64,000 nt of DNA. It comes from Streptomyces sp. NBC_00554 (lineage in GTDB: Bacteria > Actinomycetota > Actinomycetes > Streptomycetales > Streptomycetaceae). Positions 1 to 8,246 of the stretch are shown here, piece by piece; within the stretch, counting starts at the first letter, position 1, and the number at the start of each line of letters is the position of its first letter. The position numbers and the translations under genes are program-made. Where the stretch lies: positions 806,001 through 870,000 of the forward strand of contig NZ_CP107799.1 in the NCBI RefSeq assembly GCF_041431135.1, in the 5' to 3' direction. Under the pieces are notes generated by a model that saw only the letters and a list, made by a program, of their open reading frames with translations, was not told the DNA's origin and did no database searches.

Positions 1-2
1 AC

Positions 3-512
3 GCGCAGGGCGAGCTCGTCGTCGACGGCGACTGGGACGAGGTGCTGCTCGACATCCGCACACCGGCCAAGCGCAAGCGCGTTGCCGCGCGGGTCGACCA
101 GTGGATCGACGGCTGCGCCGACAAGGGCTTCGACGCGGTCGAGCCGGACAACTACGACAGCTACACCCGCTCCCAAGACCTGCTGACCGCTGACGACGCC
201 ACCGCGTTCATCACCCTGCTCTCGGCCCACGCGCATACGCGCGATCTCGCCATCGCACAGAAGAACACTGTGGAGTTGGCGGGACTCAGGGCCAAGACCG
301 GGCTCGACTTCGCGGTGGCGGAAGAGTGTGGCGAGTACGACGAGTGCGGGGCGTACGCGAAGGCCTTCGACGACCGGGTGGTCGTGATCGAGTACACCGA
401 CAGCGGTCTGCGCAAGGCCCGTTCGGGGTTCGGTGACCGGCTGAGCATCGTGCGCCGGGATGTGATGGTGTCGACGCCCGGAGACGAGGAGTACGTCCGC
501 AAGACCCGCTGA
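3..512 (+). CDS. GH114 family glycosidase (endo-alpha-1,4-polygalactosaminidase-like), 5' partial
   Basis: C-terminal part of a glycoside hydrolase family 114 TIM-barrel protein. The reading frame is open from the first in-frame base at position 3, so the true start lies upstream of the window; the ATG at 42 is internal. The visible 169 residues contain the family signatures GFDAVEPDNYDSY and EECGEYDECGAYAK, with the acidic residues expected in the active-site cleft, and LAIAQKN on the next strand. Members act on alpha-1,4-linked galactosaminoglycans and are usually secreted; the signal peptide would be in the missing part. The gene ends 150-200 bases before the glycosyltransferase on the same strand. 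Confidence 0.82.
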   Translation, partial: AQGELVVDGDWDEVLLDIRTPAKRKRVAARVDQWIDGCADKGFDAVEPDNYDSYTRSQDLLTADDATAFITLLSAHAHTRDLAIAQKNTVELAGLRAKTGLDFAVAEECGEYDECGAYAKAFDDRVVVIEYTDSGLRKARSGFGDRLSIVRRDVMVSTPGDEEYVRKTR

Positions 513-716
513 CGCCCGGTACCGCCTCGCTCCGCTCCAACGGCACGCCATGCGCGACCCGGAAGGTCATGTGACGGTGCATACTCGGCATCCCGGTCGT
601 GGCTCCTGCTGGATGACCACGACCGGTCGGCGGGCCGACTGGCGCGCAAAGAAAGCCGCCCTCGATGAGTGGGCGCGTACGGAGCGGACGTACCAACAGG
701 CATGCTGACATTCCCC

Positions 717-2375
717 ATGGGCAGGCAGGAGGAACACCTGTCGGAGAACAGCGGGAGGCCGCCGAGACGTTTCCACGTGCCCCGGCGGTGGCTGTTCGTG
801 CTCGCTGCGGTCGCACTGCTGGCCCAGATGGCGTTCGCGATGGTCACGACGGCCGTGCGGCAGACGCCGACCATCGACGAACCCGTGTACGTGGGCACGG
901 CGGTGGTCTACGTCCAGCAGCACAGCCTGCGTTACAACCCGGAACATCCGCCGCTGGGCAAACTGATCATCGGTAGCGGGCTGGTGTTCGCCCACCCGCA
1001 CCTGGACGCCGACTTCAAGGGTGATCAGACGGCCCTGGGAAAGCGTCTGCTGTACGAGTCGGGCAACGACCCCTGGCGGCTGATGCTGTGGGCACGACTG
1101 CCGGTGATCGCGCTGACGCTGCTGTTCGGTCTGGTCGTCCTGTCGTTCGCCCGTGAACTCGTGGGCCGTGCGGGCGGGTTGGTGGCACTCGCCCTGTACG
1201 CCCTCTCGCCCGACATCATCACGCACGGTTCGCTCGCCACCCTCGACGTGCCGGCCTGCGGATTTCTCCTGACGTCGGTGTGGCTGCTGTGGCGGGCGCG
1301 TCGGCGTCCACTGCTGTATCTCCCGCTCGCCGGGGCGGCGCTCGGCGCGGCGATCGCCACGAAGATGAGCGTGCTGGCCGCCGTTCCGTTGCTGCTGCTC
1401 CTGGCTGTCGTGTCCGTCTGGCGGGTGCCTGACCTCGGCACGGCCGCGAAGGTGCGTCGAGGCGTGGCTGCGGCGTCCGGTGTGGCCCTTGTGGCCCTGG
1501 CCGTGGTGTGGGCCACGTACCTCGTCGTCGATCCGCAGCTGCGCTGGACGGCTCCCGGGGACCTGCCGGTCATCCGTGGAACGCGTGGGCTCCTCGTCGA
1601 CTGGCTGCCCTTCCCGCAGCCGTTCCGGGACGGCATGCGCATCCAGTTCAACTACGAGTACCAGGAGTGGGGCGGCTTCCTGTTCGGCCGTCACTATCAC
1701 GGTGCGCTCTGGTACTACTTGCCGACCGCGCTGCTGGTGAAGACTCCGCTCGGCATGCTGGTGCTCTGGTCGGCCGGTGCGGTGGCGATGTTCGCCGTTC
1801 GCCGGCTGCGGCCCGCGGCCCCGTACGTGCTGATCCCGCCGGCGCTGCTGCTGGCCGTGGCGATGGGCGGCTCCCGCGACCTCGGCGTCCGCTACGCCCT
1901 CTTCGTTCCGATGTTCCTCGCGGTGGCGGTGGCAGCGGTCGTCGCGGTCCGGCAGCGCTGGGCCTACGTCGTCACGGCGGCCCTGGTCCTGTTCGTGGCC
2001 GTCAGCTCGCTGCGCACGTACCCGTACTACCTGCCCTACTCGAACGAGGCGTTCGGCGGACCGTCGAAGACCCATCTGCGGCTGCACGACTCGAACGTGG
2101 ACTGGGGCCAGGACCTGGGCCGGCTGGCCGACCGTCTGGACGAGCGTTACCCGCACGAGCAGGTCTGGCTCGTCTACAAGGGCGCGGGGGTGCCCTCGTA
2201 CTACGGCATCGAGGCGGCCGACCCGCGCGAGGTGCCGCCGGACGACGTGCACGGTCTGCTCGTCGTGTCGGACTCCTCAATCGCCACGGCCGAGGGACGG
2301 CTGGCCGCGCTGCTCGAGGGCAGCACACCGGTCGACGAGGTCGGTCACTCCATCACGATCTTCCGCAGGCCGTAG
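717..2375 (+). CDS. GT39/ArnT-like integral membrane glycosyltransferase
   Basis: About 550-residue polytopic membrane protein of the dolichyl-phosphate-mannose-protein mannosyltransferase/ArnT superfamily, which transfers sugars from polyprenyl-phosphate donors on the outer face of the membrane. After a basic N-terminus there is a membrane segment near residue 30, then the first-loop motif TIDEPVYVG with the DE pair typical of GT-C enzymes, HPPLGKLI, and roughly ten further hydrophobic segments; the C-terminal loop has NVDWGQDLGRLA. The start is uncertain: ATGs at 702 and 717 lack a ribosome site, while a perfect AGGAGG at 727-732 sits five bases before an in-frame CTG at 738; an in-frame GTG at 669 is also open. 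Acceptor unknown. Confidence 0.85.
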   Translation: MGRQEEHLSENSGRPPRRFHVPRRWLFVLAAVALLAQMAFAMVTTAVRQTPTIDEPVYVGTAVVYVQQHSLRYNPEHPPLGKLIIGSGLVFAHPHLDADFKGDQTALGKRLLYESGNDPWRLMLWARLPVIALTLLFGLVVLSFARELVGRAGGLVALALYALSPDIITHGSLATLDVPACGFLLTSVWLLWRARRRPLLYLPLAGAALGAAIATKMSVLAAVPLLLLLAVVSVWRVPDLGTAAKVRRGVAAASGVALVALAVVWATYLVVDPQLRWTAPGDLPVIRGTRGLLVDWLPFPQPFRDGMRIQFNYEYQEWGGFLFGRHYHGALWYYLPTALLVKTPLGMLVLWSAGAVAMFAVRRLRPAAPYVLIPPALLLAVAMGGSRDLGVRYALFVPMFLAVAVAAVVAVRQRWAYVVTAALVLFVAVSSLRTYPYYLPYSNEAFGGPSKTHLRLHDSNVDWGQDLGRLADRLDERYPHEQVWLVYKGAGVPSYYGIEAADPREVPPDDVHGLLVVSDSSIATAEGRLAALLEGSTPVDEVGHSITIFRRP

Positions 2376-2521
2376 GACAGGGACCGAAGCCCCGGACACC
2401 CGTGAGGTTCCTGCCCTCAGGTGACGGTCCGGCGTGGGAGCCTCACGGCGGTCGGCCGGTCGCGCATCGTCAACTGCGCATGACCGGCACCGGGCCGGTC
2501 GCGGCCGTGCAGGAGGAACCG

Positions 2522-3427
2522 GTGCTCACACGCTCCACGCCTCGTAGGACGTCCAGGACACTCGGCGTGGTGGCGGTGCTGGCCGCCGCCTTCGGGTGGG
2601 CCGCCTGGGGGCCGCCGCCCGCGGAAGCCGTGCTCAGGTCCGAGGCTCCCTCGGCGACCGCCCCGGCACCTGTCCCGGCGCCCACTCCGGCAACGCTCTG
2701 CGCGCACGCGGGGACCCTCAAGGGCGAGGGCGGGCAGCGCGCGTCGGTCAGTCTGTGCGTGGGCACCGGCGGTCCGAACATGTCCGTGTCGGCTCCGGCC
2801 CATTGCGGGCGGCGCGGGTCCGTGCGGTACGCCTGCCTCACCTCGGGCACCTGGACCGTACGGCGGGACGGGCAGACCGTGGGGACGGGCCCGCTCCCCA
2901 GCGGCAAGGAGTACCCCGGCCCCGGCACCTACGAGGTCAGCGGCAGCGTGCACGTGACCTCGTCGCCCGCCGGTGTCGATCTGCGCGGAGAGGTCCACGC
3001 CACGCTGATCCTGACCGAGCCGAAGGCGCCGCCCACGCACCGCATCGAGGTCGACCGGAGCGTGCTGCGCCCGAACACCGTGGCCACCCTGACGTACACG
3101 GTCGCGCGCGACAGCGACCGCGGGGACGGCAGCGCACGACTCGGAATCATCGCCGAGGAGTCGTCCGGCGTGGAGCTGACCACGTCCGACGCCCGTTGCG
3201 TGAATCCGCTGACCGGCAGCTACCCGTCGACGACGAGAAGCGGCCACGCGCTGGACTGCGCGCTCACCGATCTCCAGCCGGGCAGGCCCTCCACCGTCGT
3301 CGTCCGTGTGTCGGTGAAGGACACCTGCTCCACCGTCGTCTCCAAAGCGGGTTACTGGATGCCGCAGGGCCAGGCCGTGTTCACCGGGGGCATGCTCGTC
3401 GGCCCCACCGTCACCTGCCAGGAGTAA
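2522..3427 (+). CDS. Secreted protein of unknown function
   Basis: 301-residue exported protein that I do not recognise. The GTG at 2522 is chosen because AGGAGG lies five bases upstream and gives a clean signal peptide: basic TRSTPRRTSRT, a hydrophobic stretch (LGVVAVLAAAFGWAAWG) and an Ala-x-Ala-type site near PPPAEA. The mature part is rich in Thr, Ser and Val and has several Cys residues (TLCAHAG, VSLCVG, AHCGRR, YACLTS) that suggest disulfides and an all-beta, Ig-like fold, followed by a second beta-rich domain starting at HRIEVDRSVL. It follows the glycosyltransferase by 146 bases on the same strand and could be co-transcribed. An upstream in-frame ATG at 2480 lacks a ribosome site. Confidence 0.75.
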   Translation: MLTRSTPRRTSRTLGVVAVLAAAFGWAAWGPPPAEAVLRSEAPSATAPAPVPAPTPATLCAHAGTLKGEGGQRASVSLCVGTGGPNMSVSAPAHCGRRGSVRYACLTSGTWTVRRDGQTVGTGPLPSGKEYPGPGTYEVSGSVHVTSSPAGVDLRGEVHATLILTEPKAPPTHRIEVDRSVLRPNTVATLTYTVARDSDRGDGSARLGIIAEESSGVELTTSDARCVNPLTGSYPSTTRSGHALDCALTDLQPGRPSTVVVRVSVKDTCSTVVSKAGYWMPQGQAVFTGGMLVGPTVTCQE

Positions 3428-3945
3428 GCAGGTCAAGGACCCGCTCCCAGCGGAACTCCGGGCGCCCGCCGTCCTGTTGAGGCTCTCCGGAGTACGGCTC
3501 CCCGAACCGGACCCCCATCCCGCCCAGCCGGTCGACACTCGCCCGGTAGGCGGGGTGGGCCGCCAACGCCTCGCTCACACAGGGCAGTACGGCGATCGGG
3601 ACACCAAGTCCGTAACGCTTCGCAGAGAGTTCCGAGTGCGAGGGTGTCGGAGATTCCGGCAGCCCACTTGTTGACGGTGTTGAAGGTGGCGGGTGCCACG
3701 GCCACCGCGTCGGGGGCCGGGAAGGGGCGCGGGTCGCCGGGAGACCGCCAGGCGGACCGGATCGGGCGGCCGGTCTGTTCTTCGAGGGCCGTCGCGTCGA
3801 TGAAGCCGAGGCCCTGCGGGGTCGCGATGACGCCGACCTCCCAGTCCCGCTCCTGTGCCGCGGTGATCAGTTCAGGGACCCCCACCGCGATACCGGCCGC
3901 GCAGACGACGACGTAGAGGAAGGGTTTTCCGGCGTGTTCGCTCAC
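3411..3945 (-). pseudogene. Frameshifted flavoprotein (phosphopantothenoylcysteine decarboxylase-like)
   Basis: Flavoprotein-family gene with an apparent frameshift. From a GTG at 3945 the frame reads LYVVVCAAGIAVGVPELI, then the FMN-site-like PDAVAVAPATFNTVNKWAAGISDTLAL, typical of Dfp/PPC-decarboxylase proteins. After CEALR (about 3606-3612) this frame turns to unlikely Arg/Gly-rich sequence and stops at 3433. A plus-one shift there restores LGVPIAVLPCVSEALAAHPA and a sensible C-terminus ending at a TGA at 3411-3413. The lesion equals one inserted or two deleted bases. The repaired end overlaps the stop of the convergent secreted-protein gene by 17 bases. Either a recent pseudogene or a sequencing error; the intact C-terminal coding pattern favours error or very recent loss. 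Confidence 0.75.
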
Positions 3946-3955
3946 CTGGGAAACC

Positions 3956-4414
3956 CTAGTGAAGCGGGAAGGTGTCCCCACGTTCGGCCTCGGGGCGCGG
4001 GCCTAGGATCCGGCGTTCCTTCTCCTCGATCCGTACGTCGTTGATGCTCGCCTCGCGCCGGGTCATCAGGCCGTGCTCGTCGAACTCCCACAGCTCATTG
4101 CCGTAACTGCGCCACCACTGGCCTTCGGCGTCGCGGCACTCGTACTGGAACCGGACGGCGATTCGGTTGCCGTCGAAGGCCCAGAGGTCCTTGCGCAGGG
4201 CGTACTCCAGCTCGTGCGCCCACTTGGCCGTCAGGAGTTCGACGATCTCGGCGCGGCCCGTCACGAAGGTGTCGCGGTTGCGCCAGACGGAGTCCTCGGA
4301 GTAGGCGAGCGAGACCTTGTGGGGATCGCGGGTGTTCCAGGCGTCCTCGGCGGCCTGGACCTTCTGGGCGGCGGTCTCACGGGTGAACGGCGGGAGGGGC
4401 GGGCGGTCGGCCAT
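3956..4414 (-). CDS. DUF1348/NTF2-like protein
   Basis: 152-residue cytoplasmic protein of the DUF1348 branch of the NTF2-like (SnoaL-like) cone-fold family. Motifs include [20 protein letters not shown] near residue 25, [31 protein letters not shown] and [14 protein letters not shown], which are characteristic of this family; the reaction is unknown. The ATG at 4414 has GAGGAG five bases upstream, so longer upstream frames are rejected. It is divergent from the TetR gene at 4507, and two near-identical 16-base palindromes lie between them, so it is probably the main target of that repressor. The flavoprotein gene starts 11 bases after its stop and is likely in the same transcript. Confidence 0.88.
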   Translation of the reverse strand: MADRPPLPPFTRETAAQKVQAAEDAWNTRDPHKVSLAYSEDSVWRNRDTFVTGRAEIVELLTAKWAHELEYALRKDLWAFDGNRIAVRFQYECRDAEGQWWRSYGNELWEFDEHGLMTRREASINDVRIEEKERRILGPRPEAERGDTFPLH

Positions 4415-4434
4415 GGAGTCTCCTCGGACAGCGG

Positions 4435-4485
4435 GAGAACCATCGTTCTCCTCGATGGCTGCTAACGTAGAGAACGATCGTTCTC
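4435..4485. promoter_or_regulatory. Paired TetR operator between DUF1348 and TetR genes
   Basis: Two 16-base sites are visible: GAGAACGATCGTTCTC at 4470-4485 is a perfect palindrome, and GAGAACCATCGTTCTC at 4435-4450 differs from it at one base. Their starts are 35 bases apart in the 92-base divergent gap. Repeated palindromes between a TetR gene and a divergent enzyme gene normally are the autoregulatory operators. Confidence 0.8.
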
Positions 4486-4506
4486 CCGTCAAGGAATGGC
4501 CCGTAC

Positions 4507-5118
4507 ATGGACAGCACAGCCGCCCGCGGCCAGGCACCGGACCCCTCCCGCGAACAGGCGCTGAACCTCGCCCGCGAGCAGGCGCTGGACGCCGCCGAGG
4601 AGTTGTTCTACGGCCGCGGCATCCAGACCGTCGGCATGGATGACATCCGCGGCGCTTCGGGGGTCTCCCTCAAGCGCCTCTACCAACTGTTCCCCGCCAA
4701 GGAGCAGCTGGTGGAGGCGTACTTGGAGCGGCGTGACATCCGCTGGCGGCAGCGGCTGGCGGAGCACGTCGACCGGCAGCGGGAGCCCGAGCGGCGCGTC
4801 CTCGCGGTGTTCGACTGGCTGGGGCTGTGGTTCGCGGAGCCCGGCTTCCGCGGGTGCGCCTGGATCAACTCCTACGGTGAACTCGGCGCCACCTCGCCGC
4901 GCGTCACCGCCCAAGTCCACGCCCACAAACAAGCGTTCAAGAGCTACCTGGGCGGCCTGGTGACCGACGCGGGACTCCCCGCCGCACTCACCGGCCAGCT
5001 GTACCTGCTCGCCGAGGGAGCCATGGTCACCGCGGGCATCACGGGGAGCGCGGATCCGGCCGGGCAGGCGAGTGCGGCGGCGCGGCTGCTGGTGGAGGCG
5101 CAGCACCGGGAGAACTAG
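4507..5118 (+). CDS. TetR family transcriptional regulator
   Basis: 203-residue TetR repressor. The N-terminal helix-turn-helix covers about residues 20-65: [22 protein letters not shown], then [24 protein letters not shown]. The C-terminal ligand domain includes [19 protein letters not shown], common in TetR proteins that control DUF1348/NTF2-like and oxidoreductase genes. It is divergent from the DUF1348 gene with two GAGAACG-type palindromes between them, so autoregulation is likely. Its stop is 10 bases from the stop of the convergent ferredoxin gene. Ligand unknown. Confidence 0.9.
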   Translation: MDSTAARGQAPDPSREQALNLAREQALDAAEELFYGRGIQTVGMDDIRGASGVSLKRLYQLFPAKEQLVEAYLERRDIRWRQRLAEHVDRQREPERRVLAVFDWLGLWFAEPGFRGCAWINSYGELGATSPRVTAQVHAHKQAFKSYLGGLVTDAGLPAALTGQLYLLAEGAMVTAGITGSADPAGQASAAARLLVEAQHREN

Positions 5119-5127
5119 GGCTCGTGG

Positions 5128-5328
5128 TCAGGCGCCGGACACCGTGATCGCGCCGACCGGGCAGGCCCGGGCCGCCTCTCGCAGCATCGGGTCGCCCGCG
5201 CCGGCCTCGCGGCCCGGCAGGAGCTCGCTGAAACCGTCGTCGTCCTGCGTGAAAACGCTCGGGGCGGCGAGTGCGCACTGCCCGGCGCCGATGCAGGCGT
5301 CCTTGTCGATGGAGATGTCGTTGCTCAT
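5128..5328 (-). CDS. P450-type 3Fe-4S ferredoxin
   Basis: 66-residue ferredoxin of the small actinobacterial type that feeds electrons to cytochromes P450. Three cluster cysteines are visible: CIGAGQC gives Cys-12 and Cys-18, and RACPVGAI gives the third; the position of the usual fourth cysteine is Ala (the middle of CIGAGQC), which predicts a 3Fe-4S rather than 4Fe-4S cluster. The end (CPVGAITVSGA) is typical. No P450 gene adjoins it; the nearest P450 in the window is over 7 kb away, so its partner is unknown. The ATG at 5328 has no strong ribosome site. Confidence 0.88.
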   Translation of the reverse strand: MSNDISIDKDACIGAGQCALAAPSVFTQDDDGFSELLPGREAGAGDPMLREAARACPVGAITVSGA

Positions 5329-5357
5329 GACCGCAGCTTCTTACCAGGTGGCGGGGT

Positions 5358-5672
5358 GTGCCAGCCGGGAGCGCCGGTGGGCGGCGCGGCCGGAAGGCGG
5401 GCCTGAGCGATGAGCGCCTGTGGGCGGTGGCCGCCTGGCGTGAGGCGCCGTACTACTCGGACGCGGAGCGGGCGGCGCCGGCGCTCGCCGAGGAGATGAC
5501 CCGGCTCGGCGACCGTTCGGGCGATGCGGTGTCCGACGAGCTGTGGGACGAGGTCGCCGACCACTACGACGCGCAGCAGCTCGCCGCGCTCATCCTGTGG
5601 ATCGCGACGACGAACCTCTTCAACCGGCCCAACGCGACGATCAAGGAGCCGGCGGGTGCCACCTGGGGATGA
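5358..5672 (+). pseudogene. N-terminally truncated AhpD/carboxymuconolactone decarboxylase-like gene
   Basis: The frame encodes only the C-terminal part of an AhpD-like peroxidase/CMD protein: KAGLSDERLWAVAAWREAPYYSDAERAA, then a helix with LWDEVADHYDAQQLAALILWIATTNLFNRPN. Complete family members are about 150 residues and carry a redox CxxC with a nearby His in the N-terminal half; that half is absent here. Upstream sequence is the 5' end of the ferredoxin gene on the other strand, so the missing part is not simply out of frame. The nominal GTG at 5358 has no ribosome site. Most likely a decaying remnant cut by a past rearrangement. Confidence 0.7.
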
Positions 5673-5796
5673 CCGGCCCGGCGTCGGCCCCGGGCGGCGA
5701 TTACCCGCCATCCAGCGGTGGGGATGACTTGCGCCGGTGCGGTTGTTGAACTGTGCTGAGACAGAACCCGCACGACGCGACGATGGGACGGAAGTC

Positions 5797-6240
5797 ATGC
5801 CTCTTGAGGGCGAGTACGAACCCAGCCCGACGAAATGGGTACGCGACCAGGTGGAGCTGTACGAGAGTTCCGGTGGCACCAAGGGGACGACACTGATGGA
5901 AACGGGGCTGCCCGTCATCATTCTCACCACCCTCGGCGCCAAGAGCGGCAAGATCCGCAAGACCCCGCTGATGCGCGTCGAGCACGAGGGACGCTACGCG
6001 GCGGTCGCCTCACTGGGCGGTGCCCCCAAGCACCCGGTCTGGTACCACAACGTCAAGTCCGATCCCCGCCTGGAGCTGCAGGACGGCGCCGCGCGCCGGG
6101 AGTTCACGGCCCGTGAGGTCACCGGCGAGGAGAAGGCCCTGTGGTGGGAGCGCGCGGTCGCGGCGTATCCCCCGTACGCCGACTACCAGAAGAAGACCGA
6201 GCGGGAGATCCCGGTCTTCGTGCTGGAGCCGACCGACTGA
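5797..6240 (+). CDS. F420-dependent nitroreductase (DDN-like) family protein
   Basis: 147-residue member of the deazaflavin (F420)-dependent nitroreductase family related to mycobacterial Ddn. Signatures are [30 protein letters not shown], the F420-binding region with GxKSGKxRxTPLM, followed by [19 protein letters not shown] and a C-terminal VFVLEPTD. Such enzymes use reduced F420 to reduce quinones or nitro compounds. The ATG at 5797 matches family starts; an in-frame GTG at 5737 adds twenty unconserved residues. A GC-rich hairpin plus TTT at 6315-6346 follows. Confidence 0.88.
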   Translation: MPLEGEYEPSPTKWVRDQVELYESSGGTKGTTLMETGLPVIILTTLGAKSGKIRKTPLMRVEHEGRYAAVASLGGAPKHPVWYHNVKSDPRLELQDGAARREFTAREVTGEEKALWWERAVAAYPPYADYQKKTEREIPVFVLEPTD

Positions 6241-6314
6241 CCGTAGGGGTCGGGCGATAATTCGCGGGATTCAGTACGCATGACCCCGCGTCCACCGGGC
6301 ACCCGACGCTCAGG

Positions 6315-6346
6315 CCCCGCCGCGTCCCCCCGTCGCGGCGGGGTTT
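6315..6346. terminator. Intrinsic terminator between convergent genes
   Basis: CCCCGCCGCG at 6315-6324 pairs perfectly with CGCGGCGGGG at 6334-6343 around a nine-base loop and is followed by TTT. A second GC-rich hairpin (about 6355-6380) faces the VOC gene on the minus strand. Confidence 0.75.
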
Positions 6347-6397
6347 CCCCTGCCAGGGCCCCCGCGCCGCGGGGGCGCCCCTGCCCCTTCCCTGCTG

Positions 6398-6790
6398 TCA
6401 GTCCTGCTTCGGCGCGGTCGCCGCCGCGTAGCGCAACGTGAAGGAGTGGCCGGCCGGGTCCGAGTAACCCCGTTCCTCGAAAGGCCCGGACGGGTCCTTC
6501 GTTTCGAGGGCGCGCCCGCCGAGGCCGATGATCCTGCGCTCCGCCTCGTCGAGGTCCTCCACGTGGAAGTCCAGGTGCACCTGGAAGGAGTTCTCGGGAC
6601 GCGGCCAGCTCGGCGGCGTCGCCGACACATCCCGGCGGAACGCCATCCGGATGCCGTCGGTGCCCCTGATCTCCACACGGTTCGCGTTCGTGTCGGTCTC
6701 CTCGGCTTCCAGCAGCTCTTTGTAGAAGGCGGCGAGCTTCTCGGGCTCGGCGCAGTCCAGCACCACAACGCCTGCCGTGACCAGTGTCAT
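6398..6790 (-). CDS. VOC superfamily (glyoxalase/bleomycin resistance-like) protein
   Basis: 130-residue vicinal-oxygen-chelate domain protein. It begins with TAGVVVLDCAEPEKLAAFYKELL, the usual first beta-alpha unit, then RMAFRRDV and PRPENSFQVHLDFHVEDLDEAERRI with the metal-ligand-type H-x-D-x-H pattern, and ends with GYSDPAGHSFTLRYA. The ATG at 6790 has GGAGGA just upstream. Substrate unknown. It lies 84 bases downstream of the FMN-split-barrel gene on the same strand and may be its operon partner. Confidence 0.87.
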   Translation of the reverse strand: MTLVTAGVVVLDCAEPEKLAAFYKELLEAEETDTNANRVEIRGTDGIRMAFRRDVSATPPSWPRPENSFQVHLDFHVEDLDEAERRIIGLGGRALETKDPSGPFEERGYSDPAGHSFTLRYAAATAPKQD

Positions 6791-6873
6791 GCTTCCTCCG
6801 TACGGATTCCCGGGCGCCGACGGCTCCTCGGCCACCTGCTGCCACGCCTCCCCGGGTACCCCGTCCGGCGAAT

Positions 6874-7338
6874 TCAGTCGGCCACGAGCCATTCGCCGTC
6901 CCGCATGAGATCGCGTCCGGCGATCTCGTTGGCCTCGCGCCAGGCCTGTACGCGCTGCGGCGTGACGCTGAAGTAGAGGTAGGCAGTGGTGAGTTGGCGC
7001 GGGTCGAAACCGGTCTTGAAGGCGAAGGCGTCGCCGACCCCGTCCGCCAGCTCGACGGGTTCCAGCGACCGCACCGTGCCCTCGATCATGACCACGTCGC
7101 GGGTCGGGCCGATGCCCAGACGCACCTTGCCGGTCGCCCGCAGGTTGCGTCCCGTCGGACTTTCAGCGGGCGTGGCCAGCAGCAAGGTCTCGCCGTCCCA
7201 GAGGAAGGACAGGGGGACCAAGTACGGCGTTCCCCCGTCGCCGTCGGCCGTGGCCACCCAGGTGTCCTCGTCGTGCTCCAGCCGGTTGAGCGTGTCCTGC
7301 TTGCGTTGCTTCGGGGTGCGGGCGGGCGGGTTCGTCAT
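6874..7338 (-). CDS. Pyridoxamine-5'-phosphate oxidase-fold (FMN/F420) family protein
   Basis: 154-residue split-barrel flavin-binding protein. Motifs are LEHDEDTWVATADGDGGTPYLVPLSFLWDGETLLLAT, NLRATGKVRLGIGPTRDVVMIEGTVRSLEP and VQAWREANEIAGRDLMRDGEWLV, which match actinobacterial PNPOx-like F420/FMN proteins of unknown substrate. The ATG at 7338 has AGGAGG upstream. The TetR gene upstream is on the same strand with a 49-base gap, so it could share that transcript, though the TetR operator lies beyond that gene. Confidence 0.85.
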   Translation of the reverse strand: MTNPPARTPKQRKQDTLNRLEHDEDTWVATADGDGGTPYLVPLSFLWDGETLLLATPAESPTGRNLRATGKVRLGIGPTRDVVMIEGTVRSLEPVELADGVGDAFAFKTGFDPRQLTTAYLYFSVTPQRVQAWREANEIAGRDLMRDGEWLVAD

Positions 7339-7387
7339 CGAGCAGCCTCCTGGTGGACGTCGTACATGATTGACGGCTGAGCGGCCC

Positions 7388-8119
7388 TCATTGTGACGGG
7401 CGGGCATCCCCCGCCGCGGTGATCTCTCCCAGTCGGGCCGCCGCCGCGGTCAGCAGCATGTCGAGCGCCACCGGGTAGGCGCTGCGCCGCATGTCGGCGA
7501 CCAGATGGCGGGCCGTGGCGGCGATGTGCGGGTGTGTGTCGGCGGGCAGCCGTGCGTACGTCGCCCGCCACACGCCGGCCTCCGCCTCGCGCGCGGCCCG
7601 CGGGAGGGCCACGCTCGCCGCGTCGAGGGCCGCGAAGGCCAGGGCCTGGTCGACGAAGGCGTGGTAGATCCGGACGGCCTCGGGGTCGGGGAAGCCCGCG
7701 CCGCGCAGGACGCCGATGATCGTCTCGACGGCCTGGATCTCGTGGATCCGGCCCGTGACGCGGTAGGAGCTCAGCACGGCGGCCTGGGGATGCGCCAGGG
7801 ACCCCGAGTGCACCCGCATGCCGAGGTCGCGGAGGTCGGCGCGCCAGTCGCCGGTGGGGTGCCAGGTGCGCAGCGTACGGCCGATGAGCTCGTCGGCGAT
7901 GGCGAGGAGCAGGTCGTCGGTGTCGTGGAAGTACCGGTACAGGGCACTGGGGTCGGCGCCCAGGGCGAGGCCGAGCCGGCGGACCGTGAGGGCGTCGGCG
8001 CCATGCTCCTTGAGCAGCCTCAGCGCCGTCTCGACGATCAGCTCCTCGGAGAGCACGACACCCGTCTTGGTGGGGCGCCGGCGCCTTCGGGCGGCGGGCG
8101 GGACGACTCGGTCGTTCAT
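7388..8119 (-). CDS. TetR/AcrR family regulator with TetR_C-type ligand domain
   Basis: 243-residue repressor. The helix-turn-helix spans about residues 25-75 (LIVETALRLLKEHGADALTV, then LALGADPSALYRYFHDTDDL). The longer C-terminal half (YRVTGRIHEIQAVETIIGVLRGAGF, then AVRIYHAFVDQALAF) resembles the class that controls transport and catabolic genes. It is divergent from the permease-amidohydrolase operon; the perfect 15-base palindrome at 8153-8167 is the probable operator for both directions. Inducer unknown but probably a substrate of that operon. Confidence 0.88.
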   Translation of the reverse strand: MNDRVVPPAARRRRRPTKTGVVLSEELIVETALRLLKEHGADALTVRRLGLALGADPSALYRYFHDTDDLLLAIADELIGRTLRTWHPTGDWRADLRDLGMRVHSGSLAHPQAAVLSSYRVTGRIHEIQAVETIIGVLRGAGFPDPEAVRIYHAFVDQALAFAALDAASVALPRAAREAEAGVWRATYARLPADTHPHIAATARHLVADMRRSAYPVALDMLLTAAAARLGEITAAGDARPSQ

Positions 8120-8152
8120 GGTCTCTCCCTGGGTGCTTGCGGGGCACCTTAT

Positions 8153-8167
8153 GTCAACGGCGTTGAC
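8153..8167. promoter_or_regulatory. Candidate TetR operator
   Basis: GTCAACGGCGTTGAC is a perfect inverted repeat with seven-base arms around one central base, located in the gap between the TetR gene and the divergent permease gene. Confidence 0.7.
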
Positions 8168-8246
8168 CTGTTAAGGCCCCGGGCAGTTTCATTTCCGGTC
8201 ACCGGGCCGGTATCGGGCCCGCCTCCTGGTGCGATCGGAGCAGGTC

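Noticed and set aside
567-2252. 561-codon minus-strand frame opposite the glycosyltransferase
   Set aside because: Composition is His/Arg/Gln-rich with no domain; it is the GC-bias shadow of the membrane protein gene.
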